A stretch of 52,602 nt of DNA from Candidatus Zhuqueibacterota bacterium (GTDB lineage: Bacteria > Zhuqueibacterota > QNDG01 > JABMRT01). Numbering within the stretch: the first letter of the stretch is position 1; each line of letters begins with the position of its first letter. Below the pieces are notes generated by a model, which was not told the origin of the DNA, did not search any database, and worked only from the letters and a program-made list of their open reading frames with translations. Below are positions 1 through 8,442 of this stretch, in pieces. The stretch is taken from positions 1 through 52,602 of the forward strand of contig JABMRT010000244.1 of assembly GCA_013202295.1 (NCBI GenBank), written 5' to 3'. The translations under genes and the position numbers were made by a program.

Positions 1-80
1 GATAAGCTTTTTTTCAGCATCACAATCTTTGCAGTTAAAGGTACAATGAATCGATGAAAATAAACAATATTCCTGAACCA

Positions 81-110
81 TGCAAGCCCCTTTGGGGGTG
101 CACGTTTATT
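81..110 (+). terminator. Weak terminator-like hairpin
   Basis: A C-run and a G-run (GCCCC TTT GGGGG) are bracketed by TGCA on both sides and followed by a T-rich stretch. It would end a plus-strand transcript coming from outside the window. The stem is short and imperfect, so this is only a suggestion. Confidence 0.3.
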
Positions 111-118
111 TTGCCATC

Positions 119-152
119 AACCCCTAACCTCTAACCGCTTACCCCTAACCCT
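119..152. repeat. Degenerate CCCCTAACC-type tandem repeat
   Basis: About three or four imperfect copies of a CCCCTAACC/CTCTAACCG unit lie directly in front of larC. The stretch carries no open frame. It looks like a short slippage-prone intergenic repeat; no function can be assigned. Confidence 0.45.
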
Positions 153-197
153 GTTAATCTTGGAACAAGACATAGATTATCTGAAGGAGAATAAATC

Positions 198-1424
198 TTG
201 CGTATCGCCTATTTCGATTGCTTTGCCGGTGCCAGCGGTGACATGATTCTCGGCGCTTTGTTGGATGCCGGTCTGGATTTCGAAGCGCTTAAAAATGAAC
301 TTCAAAAAGTGCACTTGCATGGATATGGGCTCAAAGTCAGCAAGTCTGTAAAAAAGGGCATCACCGGTACCAAGTTTGATGTGCTGTTGGATGGAAAACC
401 GGACACTCCCCTTGCGGCACACAATCACGGTCATGTGCATCACGATCACAAACATGAACATCCACACCGTAATTTGAAGGACATCTCCGCCCTTATTCAG
501 GAGAGTCATCTTTCGGATAAAATCAAGAAAACCAGCATCCTGATCTTCACACGGCTGGCTGAAGCTGAGGCGAAGATTCATAATAAATCTGTGGATGAAA
601 TCCATTTTCATGAAGTCGGGGCCGTCGATTCGATTGTCGACATTGTCGGCGCGGCAATCGGATTGGAATTGCTTGGAATCGATCAGGTAGTTGTCTCCAA
701 GATCCATGTAGGTACAGGCACCGTGGAATGCACACACGGCACCCTTCCTGTACCGGCTCCAGCCACGATGGAACTGCTCAAAGACGTACCGGTCTATTCA
801 AAAGGAATTGAAAGCGAACTCATCACCCCCACTGGTGCAGCCATCCTCACTACCCTGGCGGATCACTTCGGAGCCATGCCGGCAATGAAGGTTGATCAAA
901 CCGGGTACGGCGCCGGATTCCACGATCTGCCCCTCGCCAATCTCTTGCGCGTTTCGATCGGAGAATCCCAGGATGTTGTGGAAACCGACACCATCCGTAT
1001 GATTGAAACCAGCATCGATGATATGAATCCCCAGTTTTATGATCACATCATGGAGAAACTCTTTGAGGCCGGCGCCAAGGATGTTTTCCTAAATCCCATC
1101 ATCATGAAAAAAAGTCGGCCTGGCGTAATTCTGAGTGTGATTGTAAGTGCGAATCATGTGGATGCCTGCACAAACATCATCTTCCGTGAAACCACAACGC
1201 TCGGTGTGCGTCTTTCAGAAATTAAGAAACGAATGATCCTGAAGCGTGAGTTTGTGCTAGTAAAGACACCCTGGGGTGAAGGCAAGGTCAAGGTGCGAGT
1301 GCTTGAAGATGGATCAAAAACCTATGAGCCTGAATTCGCGGATTGCAAACGATTTGCGCAGGAATCCGATATCCCGGTGCAGCAAGTGTTTGACACCATG
1401 AAAAACCTGGCTGCTAAGAAGTAG
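198..1424 (+). CDS. larC: Nickel-pincer cofactor biosynthesis protein LarC
   Basis: LarC-family protein (formerly UPF0272), 408 aa, the usual length for an unsplit LarC. In characterised members LarC is a CTP-dependent nickel insertase that completes the pyridinium-dithiocarboxylate nickel pincer cofactor of lactate racemase LarA and related racemases/epimerases. The N-terminus MRIAYFDCFAGASGDM is the family signature. A histidine-rich loop at about residues 75-90 (HNHGHVHHDHKHEHPH) is typical metal-handling sequence. The start is TTG at 198, set by an AAGGAGA ribosome site 7 nt upstream. The frame is continuous, unlike lactobacilli where larC is split and joined by frameshifting. larA, larB and larE are not in the window, so its client enzyme is unknown. 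Confidence 0.93.
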   Translation: MRIAYFDCFAGASGDMILGALLDAGLDFEALKNELQKVHLHGYGLKVSKSVKKGITGTKFDVLLDGKPDTPLAAHNHGHVHHDHKHEHPHRNLKDISALIQESHLSDKIKKTSILIFTRLAEAEAKIHNKSVDEIHFHEVGAVDSIVDIVGAAIGLELLGIDQVVVSKIHVGTGTVECTHGTLPVPAPATMELLKDVPVYSKGIESELITPTGAAILTTLADHFGAMPAMKVDQTGYGAGFHDLPLANLLRVSIGESQDVVETDTIRMIETSIDDMNPQFYDHIMEKLFEAGAKDVFLNPIIMKKSRPGVILSVIVSANHVDACTNIIFRETTTLGVRLSEIKKRMILKREFVLVKTPWGEGKVKVRVLEDGSKTYEPEFADCKRFAQESDIPVQQVFDTMKNLAAKK

Positions 1425-1541
1425 CATATACATCCCGTTATTTTCTGACAGGATTTCCGTTCGCTTTCTGAAATTTATCCCAAACAAATACATCTCCCTT
1501 ACGTATTCCATAATAATTGAAATCTTGGAGAGGAGAAAAAT

Positions 1542-2459
1542 ATGTTGAAAAAATCGTTATGGATCATCCCCCTGTTATTTTGCACTAACCTTCTGGCCCA
1601 AACCGCCGATTCATCATCAACACCACCCCCTTCATTTGCAATCAATCTAGGCATTAAAAATCACGGCATCAGTATCGGCAATTCGAGAAATTGGACTGGA
1701 ATTCGTCTGAATTTCAAAGATCAGTACGTGGAAGAAATTAATGGTCTGAATGTGACCTTGTGGAAAGCGGGCAAAAATCCGGACGCAGTGATAAACGGAG
1801 TTGCACTTGGGATCTTGGGGCCCGAGGCCAAAGAATTGAACGGATTCGCGTTGGGTTTCGGTGTGGCTGCCAGATCGATCTCTGGCACAAGTATCGGTAT
1901 ACTTGGTCTGGGTGCTGACAATATCAGCGGTTTCGCTTTCGGTGGCCTGGGAATTGGATGCAGCACCTTTCATGGGATCGGCATCGGCGGCCTCGGTATT
2001 GGCGGCAATGATATGCGCGGTTTGTTTATCGGCGGTCTTGGATTTGGCGGTGACACCATTCACGGTGTGGGCATCGCAGGTCTCGGCATGGGTGGTGAAG
2101 ATTTGAAAGGCATATTTCTGGCCGGTCTGGGATTGGGGGGGAATAAGGTCTCTGGATTCGCGGCCTCACTTCTGGGTATTGGGGGCAATAAGTTGAGTGG
2201 CGTGGCCATCAGCGGTTTCGGCATCGGTGGATCAAAACTCGAAGGAATTTTTCTTACCGGAGTTTTCTTAAAAGCAGATCAGCTGAAATATTTCGGAGCA
2301 GCGGGTTACGTAAAAGCGAAAGAAATGACAGGCGTATCAATTGGAATTCTTAATATCGCAAACAAGCTGAATGGCATTCAGATCGGTGCGATTAATATTG
2401 CCAAGAACAATCCCTGGCCGTTTAAGGTATTGCCATTCATGAATGTGCATTTGAAATAG
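1542..2459 (+). CDS. Secreted glycine-rich 15-residue repeat protein (LA_2272-like surface repeat)
   Basis: A 305-aa protein with an N-terminal signal peptide (cleavage near LLAQ-TAD, residue 20). From about residue 86 to 250 it consists of tandem units of about 15 residues with pattern G-[VIF]-x-[IFL]-[GA]-G-L-G-[IFLM]-G-G-x-x-[LIM]-x; G130, G145, G160, G175, G190, G205, G220 and G235 are spaced exactly 15 apart. The last three units shorten to 14 residues and read GxxIGILNIAxxLNGIQIGAIN, like the LA_2272 surface-repeat family known from Leptospira and other bacteria. The repeat probably folds as a stacked beta structure at or in the outer membrane (inference). Start ATG has a GGAGAGGAG site. 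It follows larC on the same strand by 117 bp. Molecular function unknown. Confidence 0.75.
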   Translation: MLKKSLWIIPLLFCTNLLAQTADSSSTPPPSFAINLGIKNHGISIGNSRNWTGIRLNFKDQYVEEINGLNVTLWKAGKNPDAVINGVALGILGPEAKELNGFALGFGVAARSISGTSIGILGLGADNISGFAFGGLGIGCSTFHGIGIGGLGIGGNDMRGLFIGGLGFGGDTIHGVGIAGLGMGGEDLKGIFLAGLGLGGNKVSGFAASLLGIGGNKLSGVAISGFGIGGSKLEGIFLTGVFLKADQLKYFGAAGYVKAKEMTGVSIGILNIANKLNGIQIGAINIAKNNPWPFKVLPFMNVHLK

Positions 2460-2481
2460 AAAAAACCTTATTTAATCTATA

Positions 2482-2506
2482 GTTGTAGGGTGCAGCTTGC
2501 TGCACC
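2482..2506. repeat. REP-like hairpin, copy 1
   Basis: GTTGTAGGGTG leads into an 8-bp perfect stem GGTGCAGC / GCTGCACC closed by TT. No T-tract follows, so it is not a standard terminator. The same lead-in and architecture recur at 2911-2936 in the same orientation, which marks it as a dispersed repeat. Confidence 0.6.
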
Positions 2507-2536
2507 ATTCATTCTGAACTCGATGAAATCTAAGAA

Positions 2537-2866
2537 TTAAAAGCCACCCAATTCACCTGATTGCATATCTATGAATAAATAGGTTTCACCTTGAATTATA
2601 CAACTTGTATCAATTATGGTGGAATCTCCTAAAAAATATCTAAACTTATGTCTTCCAGGTAGAAGATCGAGAAAAAATAAACTATCTGTATTTGATGTAC
2701 TATGTGATTTTAAAATAAAATCATTATAAGGCTTTCCATCTATTTGTAAATTACCACTTGAGTAGTTTTTAACAACAATACTTACTTCGTGTTTACCACA
2801 TGAGAATACAAGCAAAATTATTCCTACAATACTGAATAGCTTTTTATAGTTAATATTGAATAACAT
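2537..2866 (-). CDS. Small lipoprotein, function unknown
   Basis: A 109-aa protein with a lipoprotein signal: NINYKKLFSIVGIILLVFSC, lipobox VFSC with the acylated cysteine at residue 23. The mature part (about 86 aa) is beta-rich and polar with a DGKPY/LLPGRHKF pattern that faintly recalls PEGA-type surface domains, but I cannot assign a family. The start chosen is ATG at 2866, which has a GAGG site 8 nt upstream; an upstream in-frame GTG (2878) lacks one. The gene seems AT-rich by eye against its neighbours and is bracketed by two copies of a hairpin repeat, which hints at later acquisition. A TATAAT-like hexamer lies at 2959-2964 on the same strand. Confidence 0.7.
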   Translation of the reverse strand: MLFNINYKKLFSIVGIILLVFSCGKHEVSIVVKNYSSGNLQIDGKPYNDFILKSHSTSNTDSLFFLDLLPGRHKFRYFLGDSTIIDTSCIIQGETYLFIDMQSGELGGF

Positions 2867-2910
2867 GCCATACCTCACTGTTTAAAATCTTCAGATTAAT
2901 TGCACTCCAA

Positions 2911-2936
2911 GTTGCAGGGTGGACCTTGGTTCACCC
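2911..2936. repeat. REP-like hairpin, copy 2
   Basis: GTTGCAGGGTG leads into stem GGGTGGACC / GGTTCACCC (9 bp, one G-U pair) closed by TT. It shares lead-in, stem design and orientation with 2482-2506. It lies in the probable 5' leader of the small lipoprotein gene; on the plus strand it is followed by TTTT. Confidence 0.6.
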
Positions 2937-3033
2937 TTTTAATCTATACAAAACTCATATTATATGCTATACACAAAATATTTTCGATGTAATAATGATA
3001 GAAATCATCGGATAGAAGAGTGCTAAAATATAA

Positions 3034-3061
3034 CAGGCCCGACCGAAACCGGCCGGGCCTG
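3034..3061 (-). terminator. Rho-independent terminator of the uptake operon
   Basis: CAGGCCCGACCG / CGGCCGGGCCTG form an 11-bp GC-rich stem with one A-C mismatch and an AAAC loop. In the minus direction it is followed by TTATATTTTA. It sits 55 bp beyond the last gene of the LacI/TonB operon. Confidence 0.75.
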
Positions 3062-3116
3062 CAGGGGAGGTAGAACGATGAAGCAAGAATAACGGATCGA
3101 CCGTCATATCAACCCG

Positions 3117-4307
3117 TTAAAGCCCTCTTCCATAATAGGGAGCGCCAGCTTTATCAACGCTCACCTTAAACAAATCATCAACCATGTCTTCGGGACTGCC
3201 ATAGCGCGTGACATAAAGACTATTATCATTGTCCCACGTCATCCAGATAGAACTCGGAAAAAGGATACCCTTAAACAATGGTCCGATCAACTTACCATCG
3301 GTGTCGAACATCAACACCGTGTCACTGTGATCCGTACCTACATAGAGAATGCCATCTGCATCAAATGTGATGCAGAATGCTTCAGCACCTGTATAACCGG
3401 ATGTGGACCAATCCAGGAATAATTCTTTATCAGCAAGAGTACCCGCATCATCCAAGATTTCACTGCGCCATACATTCGATTCATCATCAAGCACATAAAG
3501 CGCATCATCAAACACACGTATACAAACAATACTCAAATCCTCGCAATTACCTACCACATAACTCGTATCGCCGACAATCACACCAATACCGGTTCCATCG
3601 CCACCAGCGAATATGTTTCCGTTTTCATCAAAATCAATATAACTCATGTTTTTCGGATAGGCGGCATATTCGACAGTCGTATCGTTCTGCGCAGAATCAA
3701 TCATGTAGAGAAGTGCGTGATCTTTCTTTTTCATAAACAAATAGCCATTGGGACCAATCTTTATATCTGAAGTTGAACCCCGGTACGTCTGCTGAGTAAT
3801 TTCAACAATATATTGATCGGGTAAAATTTTAAAAACTCTTTTACGAACCAGCATCCACATATTCCCCTCTGTATCAAAATCCATGAGGAATACCCCACCC
3901 GGAGTTACAAATTTCCCATAATTACTCACTACTGCAGTAATCTCATATCCCGAATGGGCTGCCAGAGCCACTGCGCCATCCACCTGAACAAGGATTGCTA
4001 TCGAATCACCGGAAATATTGGGCCGATACACAATAATCTCTGTGGGTGTCATGGATTGGATTTCACTCGGCACATCATCAAAGTATACTTTGGTGCTATC
4101 CACCTTGAATCCTTGCCCAATAATTTGGATGACAGAGGCACCCCCGGCACTCTCCGGTGGATCAATTGCCGTAATAGACGGCTGTACACCGAGATCAGCA
4201 TCTGCATTCCATATTGCGGCAGGACCATCATATTCACAACCCGTTATCCCAAAAAGGAGGGCTACTATGATGAGGCAGATAGTTAAATAAAGATGTTGTA
4301 TTTTCAT
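3117..4307 (-). CDS. Lipoprotein with IPT/TIG domain and beta-propeller
   Basis: A 396-aa exported lipoprotein: signal peptide with lipobox ITGC, acylated C24. Residues about 42-125 match an IPT/TIG immunoglobulin-like domain (PSITAIDPPESAGGASVIQI...GQGF...VYFDDVPSEI). The remainder has repeated blades such as FDTEGNMWML, IGPNGYLFM, FDENGNIFAGG, FDADGILYVGT and WDNDNSLYVTR, the NHL/SMP-30-like propeller pattern. It is the last of five genes spaced 36-43 bp apart behind the TonB receptor. Such proteins are often surface-exposed and bind ligands, so a role beside the receptor is likely but unproven. ATG with AAGGAG site. Confidence 0.8.
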   Translation of the reverse strand: MKIQHLYLTICLIIVALLFGITGCEYDGPAAIWNADADLGVQPSITAIDPPESAGGASVIQIIGQGFKVDSTKVYFDDVPSEIQSMTPTEIIVYRPNISGDSIAILVQVDGAVALAAHSGYEITAVVSNYGKFVTPGGVFLMDFDTEGNMWMLVRKRVFKILPDQYIVEITQQTYRGSTSDIKIGPNGYLFMKKKDHALLYMIDSAQNDTTVEYAAYPKNMSYIDFDENGNIFAGGDGTGIGVIVGDTSYVVGNCEDLSIVCIRVFDDALYVLDDESNVWRSEILDDAGTLADKELFLDWSTSGYTGAEAFCITFDADGILYVGTDHSDTVLMFDTDGKLIGPLFKGILFPSSIWMTWDNDNSLYVTRYGSPEDMVDDLFKVSVDKAGAPYYGRGL

Positions 4308-4348
4308 TCCGATTTCTCCTTTATTCGAATCTTTCTCAATAAACTTGT

Positions 4349-5350
4349 TTACATCGAGATCCGGGCTGTCACACGTTGCACGTTTTCAAATACACCAAAG
4401 GGTGTATATGCATAATCAAAAGCCACACCCATGACCGATACACCAAATCCGAACGCAGCGCCATATTCATCCTGACCTGAAATATAACCAGCTCGAAGAT
4501 TCAACATATTCATAAATTGATAGCACACACCCAAATTGAGATACTCCGCTTTTGAACGGGGATGGACCGCATCAATGCACACGAGCACCGATTGATTTTC
4601 AGGCTTCTCGTTCAGCAGATCCAGCACATCCATGGAGACACCGATCTTGAATGTTAAAGGAAGCTGAAAGCTCTCTTCTTCAAATTTAAATTCGCCTGAG
4701 AAATTCCGTACACTCATACCAAACGCAATGCCCTTAAAGCCGGTTTGATAAACCGTGCCGAAATCATAGGCATATGTGGATGCCACATTCTTTTTCACAG
4801 TGCCTGATGCCCAGGTGTGCTCAGAAGGAATCACGCTTTCACCCAGGGATTGAGCAACAATCTTGACCTGGCCACCCACGGCAAATTTATCATTCAGCAA
4901 CTTGCCGTATCCAATGCCGAGTGCAAGCGCGCTGGGAGAGAACTTATCCGTATCCAGATACCCCAACGAATTGTTCCAGACCATCGTGCCCTGCAACTCT
5001 CCATAATCGATCCACATGGCGCTGAGACCAAATGTGCCCCATGCACCATTCTCTGGCTTATATGCCAATGTGGCTGCGTAATGTTTAATGTCTGCAATCC
5101 AGTTATTCGCACTGAACGTCGCATCAAAACGCTTATCAAGTCGAGCCAGTCCAGCCGGGTTGTAGAACATCGCGTTGGATCCGCCTTCAATGGTTGTATA
5201 GGCTTCACCCATCCCAGTTGCCCCAGCGTCGGTTCCGACGCTTAGAAACTGGAATCCGGATTGTGCCAGTTTTTCGGCGGCAAAAACCGATGGACAACAA
5301 ATCCATATAGCCGCCAATATGATTAAAAGTATTGTTTTTCCTTTCAACAT
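4349..5350 (-). CDS. PorV/PorQ-family outer-membrane protein
   Basis: A 333-aa outer-membrane beta-barrel of the PorV/PorQ (FadL-like) family. After a signal peptide (cleavage near VFA-AEK) come the family hallmarks GFQFLSVGTDAGATGMGEAYTT cut short as FLxVGxDAxAxGMG, and NAMFYNPAGLA near residues 58-68. Alternating hydrophobic strands follow, with an aromatic C-terminal strand. In Bacteroidota PorV shuttles type IX secretion cargo at the outer membrane; paralogues in FCB genomes often sit in receptor or export operons, as here. Whether this copy serves T9SS or acts as a channel for the neighbouring receptor cannot be told from sequence. Start ATG with a GGAGGATGA site. Confidence 0.85.
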   Translation of the reverse strand: MLKGKTILLIILAAIWICCPSVFAAEKLAQSGFQFLSVGTDAGATGMGEAYTTIEGGSNAMFYNPAGLARLDKRFDATFSANNWIADIKHYAATLAYKPENGAWGTFGLSAMWIDYGELQGTMVWNNSLGYLDTDKFSPSALALGIGYGKLLNDKFAVGGQVKIVAQSLGESVIPSEHTWASGTVKKNVASTYAYDFGTVYQTGFKGIAFGMSVRNFSGEFKFEEESFQLPLTFKIGVSMDVLDLLNEKPENQSVLVCIDAVHPRSKAEYLNLGVCYQFMNMLNLRAGYISGQDEYGAAFGFGVSVMGVAFDYAYTPFGVFENVQRVTARISM

Positions 5351-5390
5351 GACTCATCCTCCAGAAAGTGGATTGTACTGATTCCTGAGT

Positions 5391-6185
5391 TTACTCACCT
5401 ATAGAAATAACCATTGGAAAATGCAGCTTGATTGTTTGCCCCTGTGCTTCAATCTGCATAAGAACCTTCTCCGGTGGCAGAACATATTCGAACCGGGTTT
5501 TCTTGAATTTGCAATCTGAAATCGCTTGCAGATTTTGTTCTTCGCTTGATTTCACAATAAGATCACCAGCCGCATTTTCTGTGATTTCCCAAATTTGCAT
5601 ATTTACATAATCATCAAAATAGAACGCAAACCGACCATCAGTACTATTTGAATTATCAAATATGAAACATCCTTTACCATCCAGTATTTGGATAACCAAA
5701 TGTGAATCCGCATCGGTGTTGCTTAGCAATTCGGGCACACCGGATAAATCATCCAGGGAAACCAGTGTATCAAGAGCCATGGGCTCTCCAAGATCACGAC
5801 TGGCCAAAATATCTTTGAATACTTCAACCGATTCAAGTTCTGTACTCTGTGTGATTGTATCAATATCAGTCGAGTCGAGATCTGTGTATGTGGTATCATA
5901 GACGATTTTCTCAACATCAATCATAGTAAAGGAAGTATCCAGGATCCAGCCTCTCTCAATCAACTCTGGAAGATGTGAATCCAGAGAATCACCAAATACG
6001 AGACTATCCGCTAAAAAATAACAGACACTCCCATAATCCAGATCCATGACTTGATAGATTTTCTTATCATATGTATCAAGTAAAATAATTTTTTCAGGGA
6101 TGAGTTTGTCGCATCCAATCATTCCGGCCAGAATAAGTACCGGCAGGATGCATGTCATCCATTTTTGTATAGAGTGATTGCGCAT
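5391..6185 (-). CDS. Hypothetical lipoprotein in the uptake operon
   Basis: A 264-aa lipoprotein with lipobox GMIGC (acylated C25). The mature region is acidic and beta-rich with several Thr/Asp runs (DTTYTDLDSTDIDTIT). I recognise no family. It is placed between the secreted FN3 protein and the PorV-like protein with short gaps (36 and 40 bp), so it is co-transcribed with the receptor. SusD is the usual lipoprotein partner of SusC receptors, but this protein is half SusD's length and lacks its TPR-rich look; it may play an analogous part (inference). ATG with AAGGAG. Confidence 0.75.
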   Translation of the reverse strand: MRNHSIQKWMTCILPVLILAGMIGCDKLIPEKIILLDTYDKKIYQVMDLDYGSVCYFLADSLVFGDSLDSHLPELIERGWILDTSFTMIDVEKIVYDTTYTDLDSTDIDTITQSTELESVEVFKDILASRDLGEPMALDTLVSLDDLSGVPELLSNTDADSHLVIQILDGKGCFIFDNSNSTDGRFAFYFDDYVNMQIWEITENAAGDLIVKSSEEQNLQAISDCKFKKTRFEYVLPPEKVLMQIEAQGQTIKLHFPMVISIGE

Positions 6186-6221
6186 CGCATTTCTCCTTAA
6201 TTTCAGTCTAGATGACCTGGG

Positions 6222-8399
6222 TTATCTAATCACGACAAATTTACGGAATGCATTGTCGCCCTTCTTGAAGATTAGCTGTCCTGTCTGTTCATCTACCACA
6301 TCCTCAGTCACTTCAAAAAATGCGATATATAAACCGCTAACCACAATCTGATTGTACATGGTATTTGAATCCCAGTAATCATCACCGGTACCATTGGCAT
6401 GGACAATGGTATTGATCAGGTCACCGCGTTCTGTATAAATTTTGATATCACAGAAAGGCGGAAGCCCGAAGAACGCGATTTGATCGGGAGCACCCACGCC
6501 AAACTGAATGTCACGCGCTTTGATATGAAATGGATTCGGTACGACACGGATGTCCTCAAGTCTTTCAGCTGCGGGCCGCTGTAAACGCGCCGGCTGATTG
6601 GTTATCGTATAGAACTTGCTGCTAACCAGCGGCACATCCGTCTGATATTCATTCTGAGTTCCGTCATCCTTGCTGACCACATAGTAATAATAATTAAATC
6701 CGCGCTTTGCCGACCGGTCTTCATAGCTGTGAGCTACGTTGGATTTGTCACAGGTATAAATCATCTCATACAATGTGTCTGCACGGTGGATCGCCCGGTA
6801 TACTTCATACCCGTTAAAATGAGCATCGGAAGTCGCATTGTCGGCCCAACTCAGGAAAATCCGATCACCGCCCGATTCAACCTGAAATGCCTCGGGGGGT
6901 GGAGGGGGCTGGGGAATATCGTAATTATTGGCAAAATTGTATCGCGCATGCTGCAGTGTTTTAATAATAGAATCAACACCCGTCTTTACCCAGGCTTCTT
7001 TGTAGGCATCCGGATCAGAAGAGGGAGACCCATCGGGCATAGGCGCGTCTGCACCCGTGATACCGTCGATCCAGTTCTGACCCACTTGGAGACTCAGCGC
7101 ACGATCTATTCCTGAAACACCTTCGGCAAGTACGATCTTGATACTGTCGCCAGGTGCCAGATCCCAGACACCGTACCCCACACTTTGCATGATACCGCCA
7201 GAATCCGATGTCCATTGATCGGCAAATCCGTCACCGACCTGATCTGCGTGCGATCCATTCGGCGGATGCCCCTCGGACATTGGCGGATCTCCAGGTGCAA
7301 TCACTTCCGTATATTTCTCAGTCATCAATTGGGGATCATACTGATTGATAGCAAAGGGATGTCCATCCGCCTCAAGATACCAGGTACATTTGGGTTGATA
7401 GAGATCATCCACACCACTGTTCGGTGTGTCATCACAGTGCAATGTAACGCCCCCCGGATATTGTACAGCGCCAAGCGTGCCAGTACGTTCATGTTCAGGT
7501 GCGCCCCAGTCATCCCAACTCGCCACAGAATGAGGACCATACCAGGCATAAAACGCGCGCATCTGATGAATCGGAGAATTGGGATCTGTGAATGACGCAG
7601 CAGTCGGATCTTCCCCCACTACTTGGTTCACTGTATTTAGGCCCCAGCTGATAGCTCCGGCCGCGGACCATCCTCGTTTGAAAGCCTCATTACCCGTTGC
7701 ATAGCGGAATTGAAGGCTAAATCCGACATCGGTCAAGGTTCTCGGTGTCTCAAATGTATTGCCATCAAGATCAATAATCCCGGTATTTTTAAGTGTATAC
7801 TCATAGACAAAATAATTGCCATGATTCTGCTGGCTGAAGGCCATGAGTTTGCGTGTGATATCAATGCCGATGGATGTGTGCATTTTATGCACAATCATAC
7901 GGTCCGGTTTTAAATCGGGATCAAGGACATCCACCACATCATTGAGTTTGTTATCCGTAGCACTCATGCCATCGACCGTTACAAGAGGTGCGGGAAACCG
8001 CCCGACCATATAAAATTCGTAGGGCATGATTTCTGTATCCGGATATCCCCGCTTGTATCCAACACAAGCTGTTTTATACGCATAGAGTTCGCCCGACACA
8101 GGATCCTGAAAATCTGTGGTTCCGATCATCATTCCTTTGGCTGCTGAACAGTCCTGCCACTTGAATTGGGCAGGCCAGCGCATACCATCTGATTGTTCGG
8201 GCAGGTTGCCGGTTCGGTGCATCTCAAATTCAGCACCTTCGATTGCGAATGTACTGTGTAAATCACTGACCCGGAGCCATTTTACGCCTAGGCTGATGAT
8301 ACGATCCTGGGCCCATCCCTCGGAAGTACCCATACAGATCAGCACAACGATCAGGGCAATTAGCCCCAATTGCTTGATTCTGCTTTGTTCTTTATGCAT
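6222..8399 (-). CDS. Secreted FN3 protein with degenerate T9SS-type C-terminal domain
   Basis: A 725-aa protein with signal peptide (cleavage near GWAQ-DR). The first 490 residues form a large unassigned domain rich in Trp, Tyr, Asp and Gly. A proline stretch (PQPPPPPE, 496-503) precedes a fibronectin type III domain (about 503-595; FLSWADN...YEVYRA...YYYYVVSKDDG). The last 107 residues (VVPNPF at about 622, ending KFVVIR) resemble the FCB sorting domain that follows a PNPF motif, but are longer than usual. It follows the TonB receptor by 43 bp, suggesting a surface partner that captures substrate. Start ATG has a GAGGAT site. Confidence 0.75.
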   Translation of the reverse strand: MHKEQSRIKQLGLIALIVVLICMGTSEGWAQDRIISLGVKWLRVSDLHSTFAIEGAEFEMHRTGNLPEQSDGMRWPAQFKWQDCSAAKGMMIGTTDFQDPVSGELYAYKTACVGYKRGYPDTEIMPYEFYMVGRFPAPLVTVDGMSATDNKLNDVVDVLDPDLKPDRMIVHKMHTSIGIDITRKLMAFSQQNHGNYFVYEYTLKNTGIIDLDGNTFETPRTLTDVGFSLQFRYATGNEAFKRGWSAAGAISWGLNTVNQVVGEDPTAASFTDPNSPIHQMRAFYAWYGPHSVASWDDWGAPEHERTGTLGAVQYPGGVTLHCDDTPNSGVDDLYQPKCTWYLEADGHPFAINQYDPQLMTEKYTEVIAPGDPPMSEGHPPNGSHADQVGDGFADQWTSDSGGIMQSVGYGVWDLAPGDSIKIVLAEGVSGIDRALSLQVGQNWIDGITGADAPMPDGSPSSDPDAYKEAWVKTGVDSIIKTLQHARYNFANNYDIPQPPPPPEAFQVESGGDRIFLSWADNATSDAHFNGYEVYRAIHRADTLYEMIYTCDKSNVAHSYEDRSAKRGFNYYYYVVSKDDGTQNEYQTDVPLVSSKFYTITNQPARLQRPAAERLEDIRVVPNPFHIKARDIQFGVGAPDQIAFFGLPPFCDIKIYTERGDLINTIVHANGTGDDYWDSNTMYNQIVVSGLYIAFFEVTEDVVDEQTGQLIFKKGDNAFRKFVVIR

Positions 8400-8442
8400 A
8401 AGTCATCCTCACCAATCTTTATTTTCACTTTGCGGAACAGGA

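Noticed and set aside
119-152. Telomere-like CCCTAA repeat
   Set aside because: Only a few degenerate units in a bacterial intergenic stretch; reported as a minor repeat, with no telomere or origin meaning.
177-737. 186-aa minus-strand frame opposite larC
   Set aside because: It is the complement of a conserved coding sequence; no ribosome site and an implausible composition.
1861-2106. Second-frame ORF within the 15-residue repeat gene
   Set aside because: It arises from the repetitive DNA in another frame; no start signal of its own.
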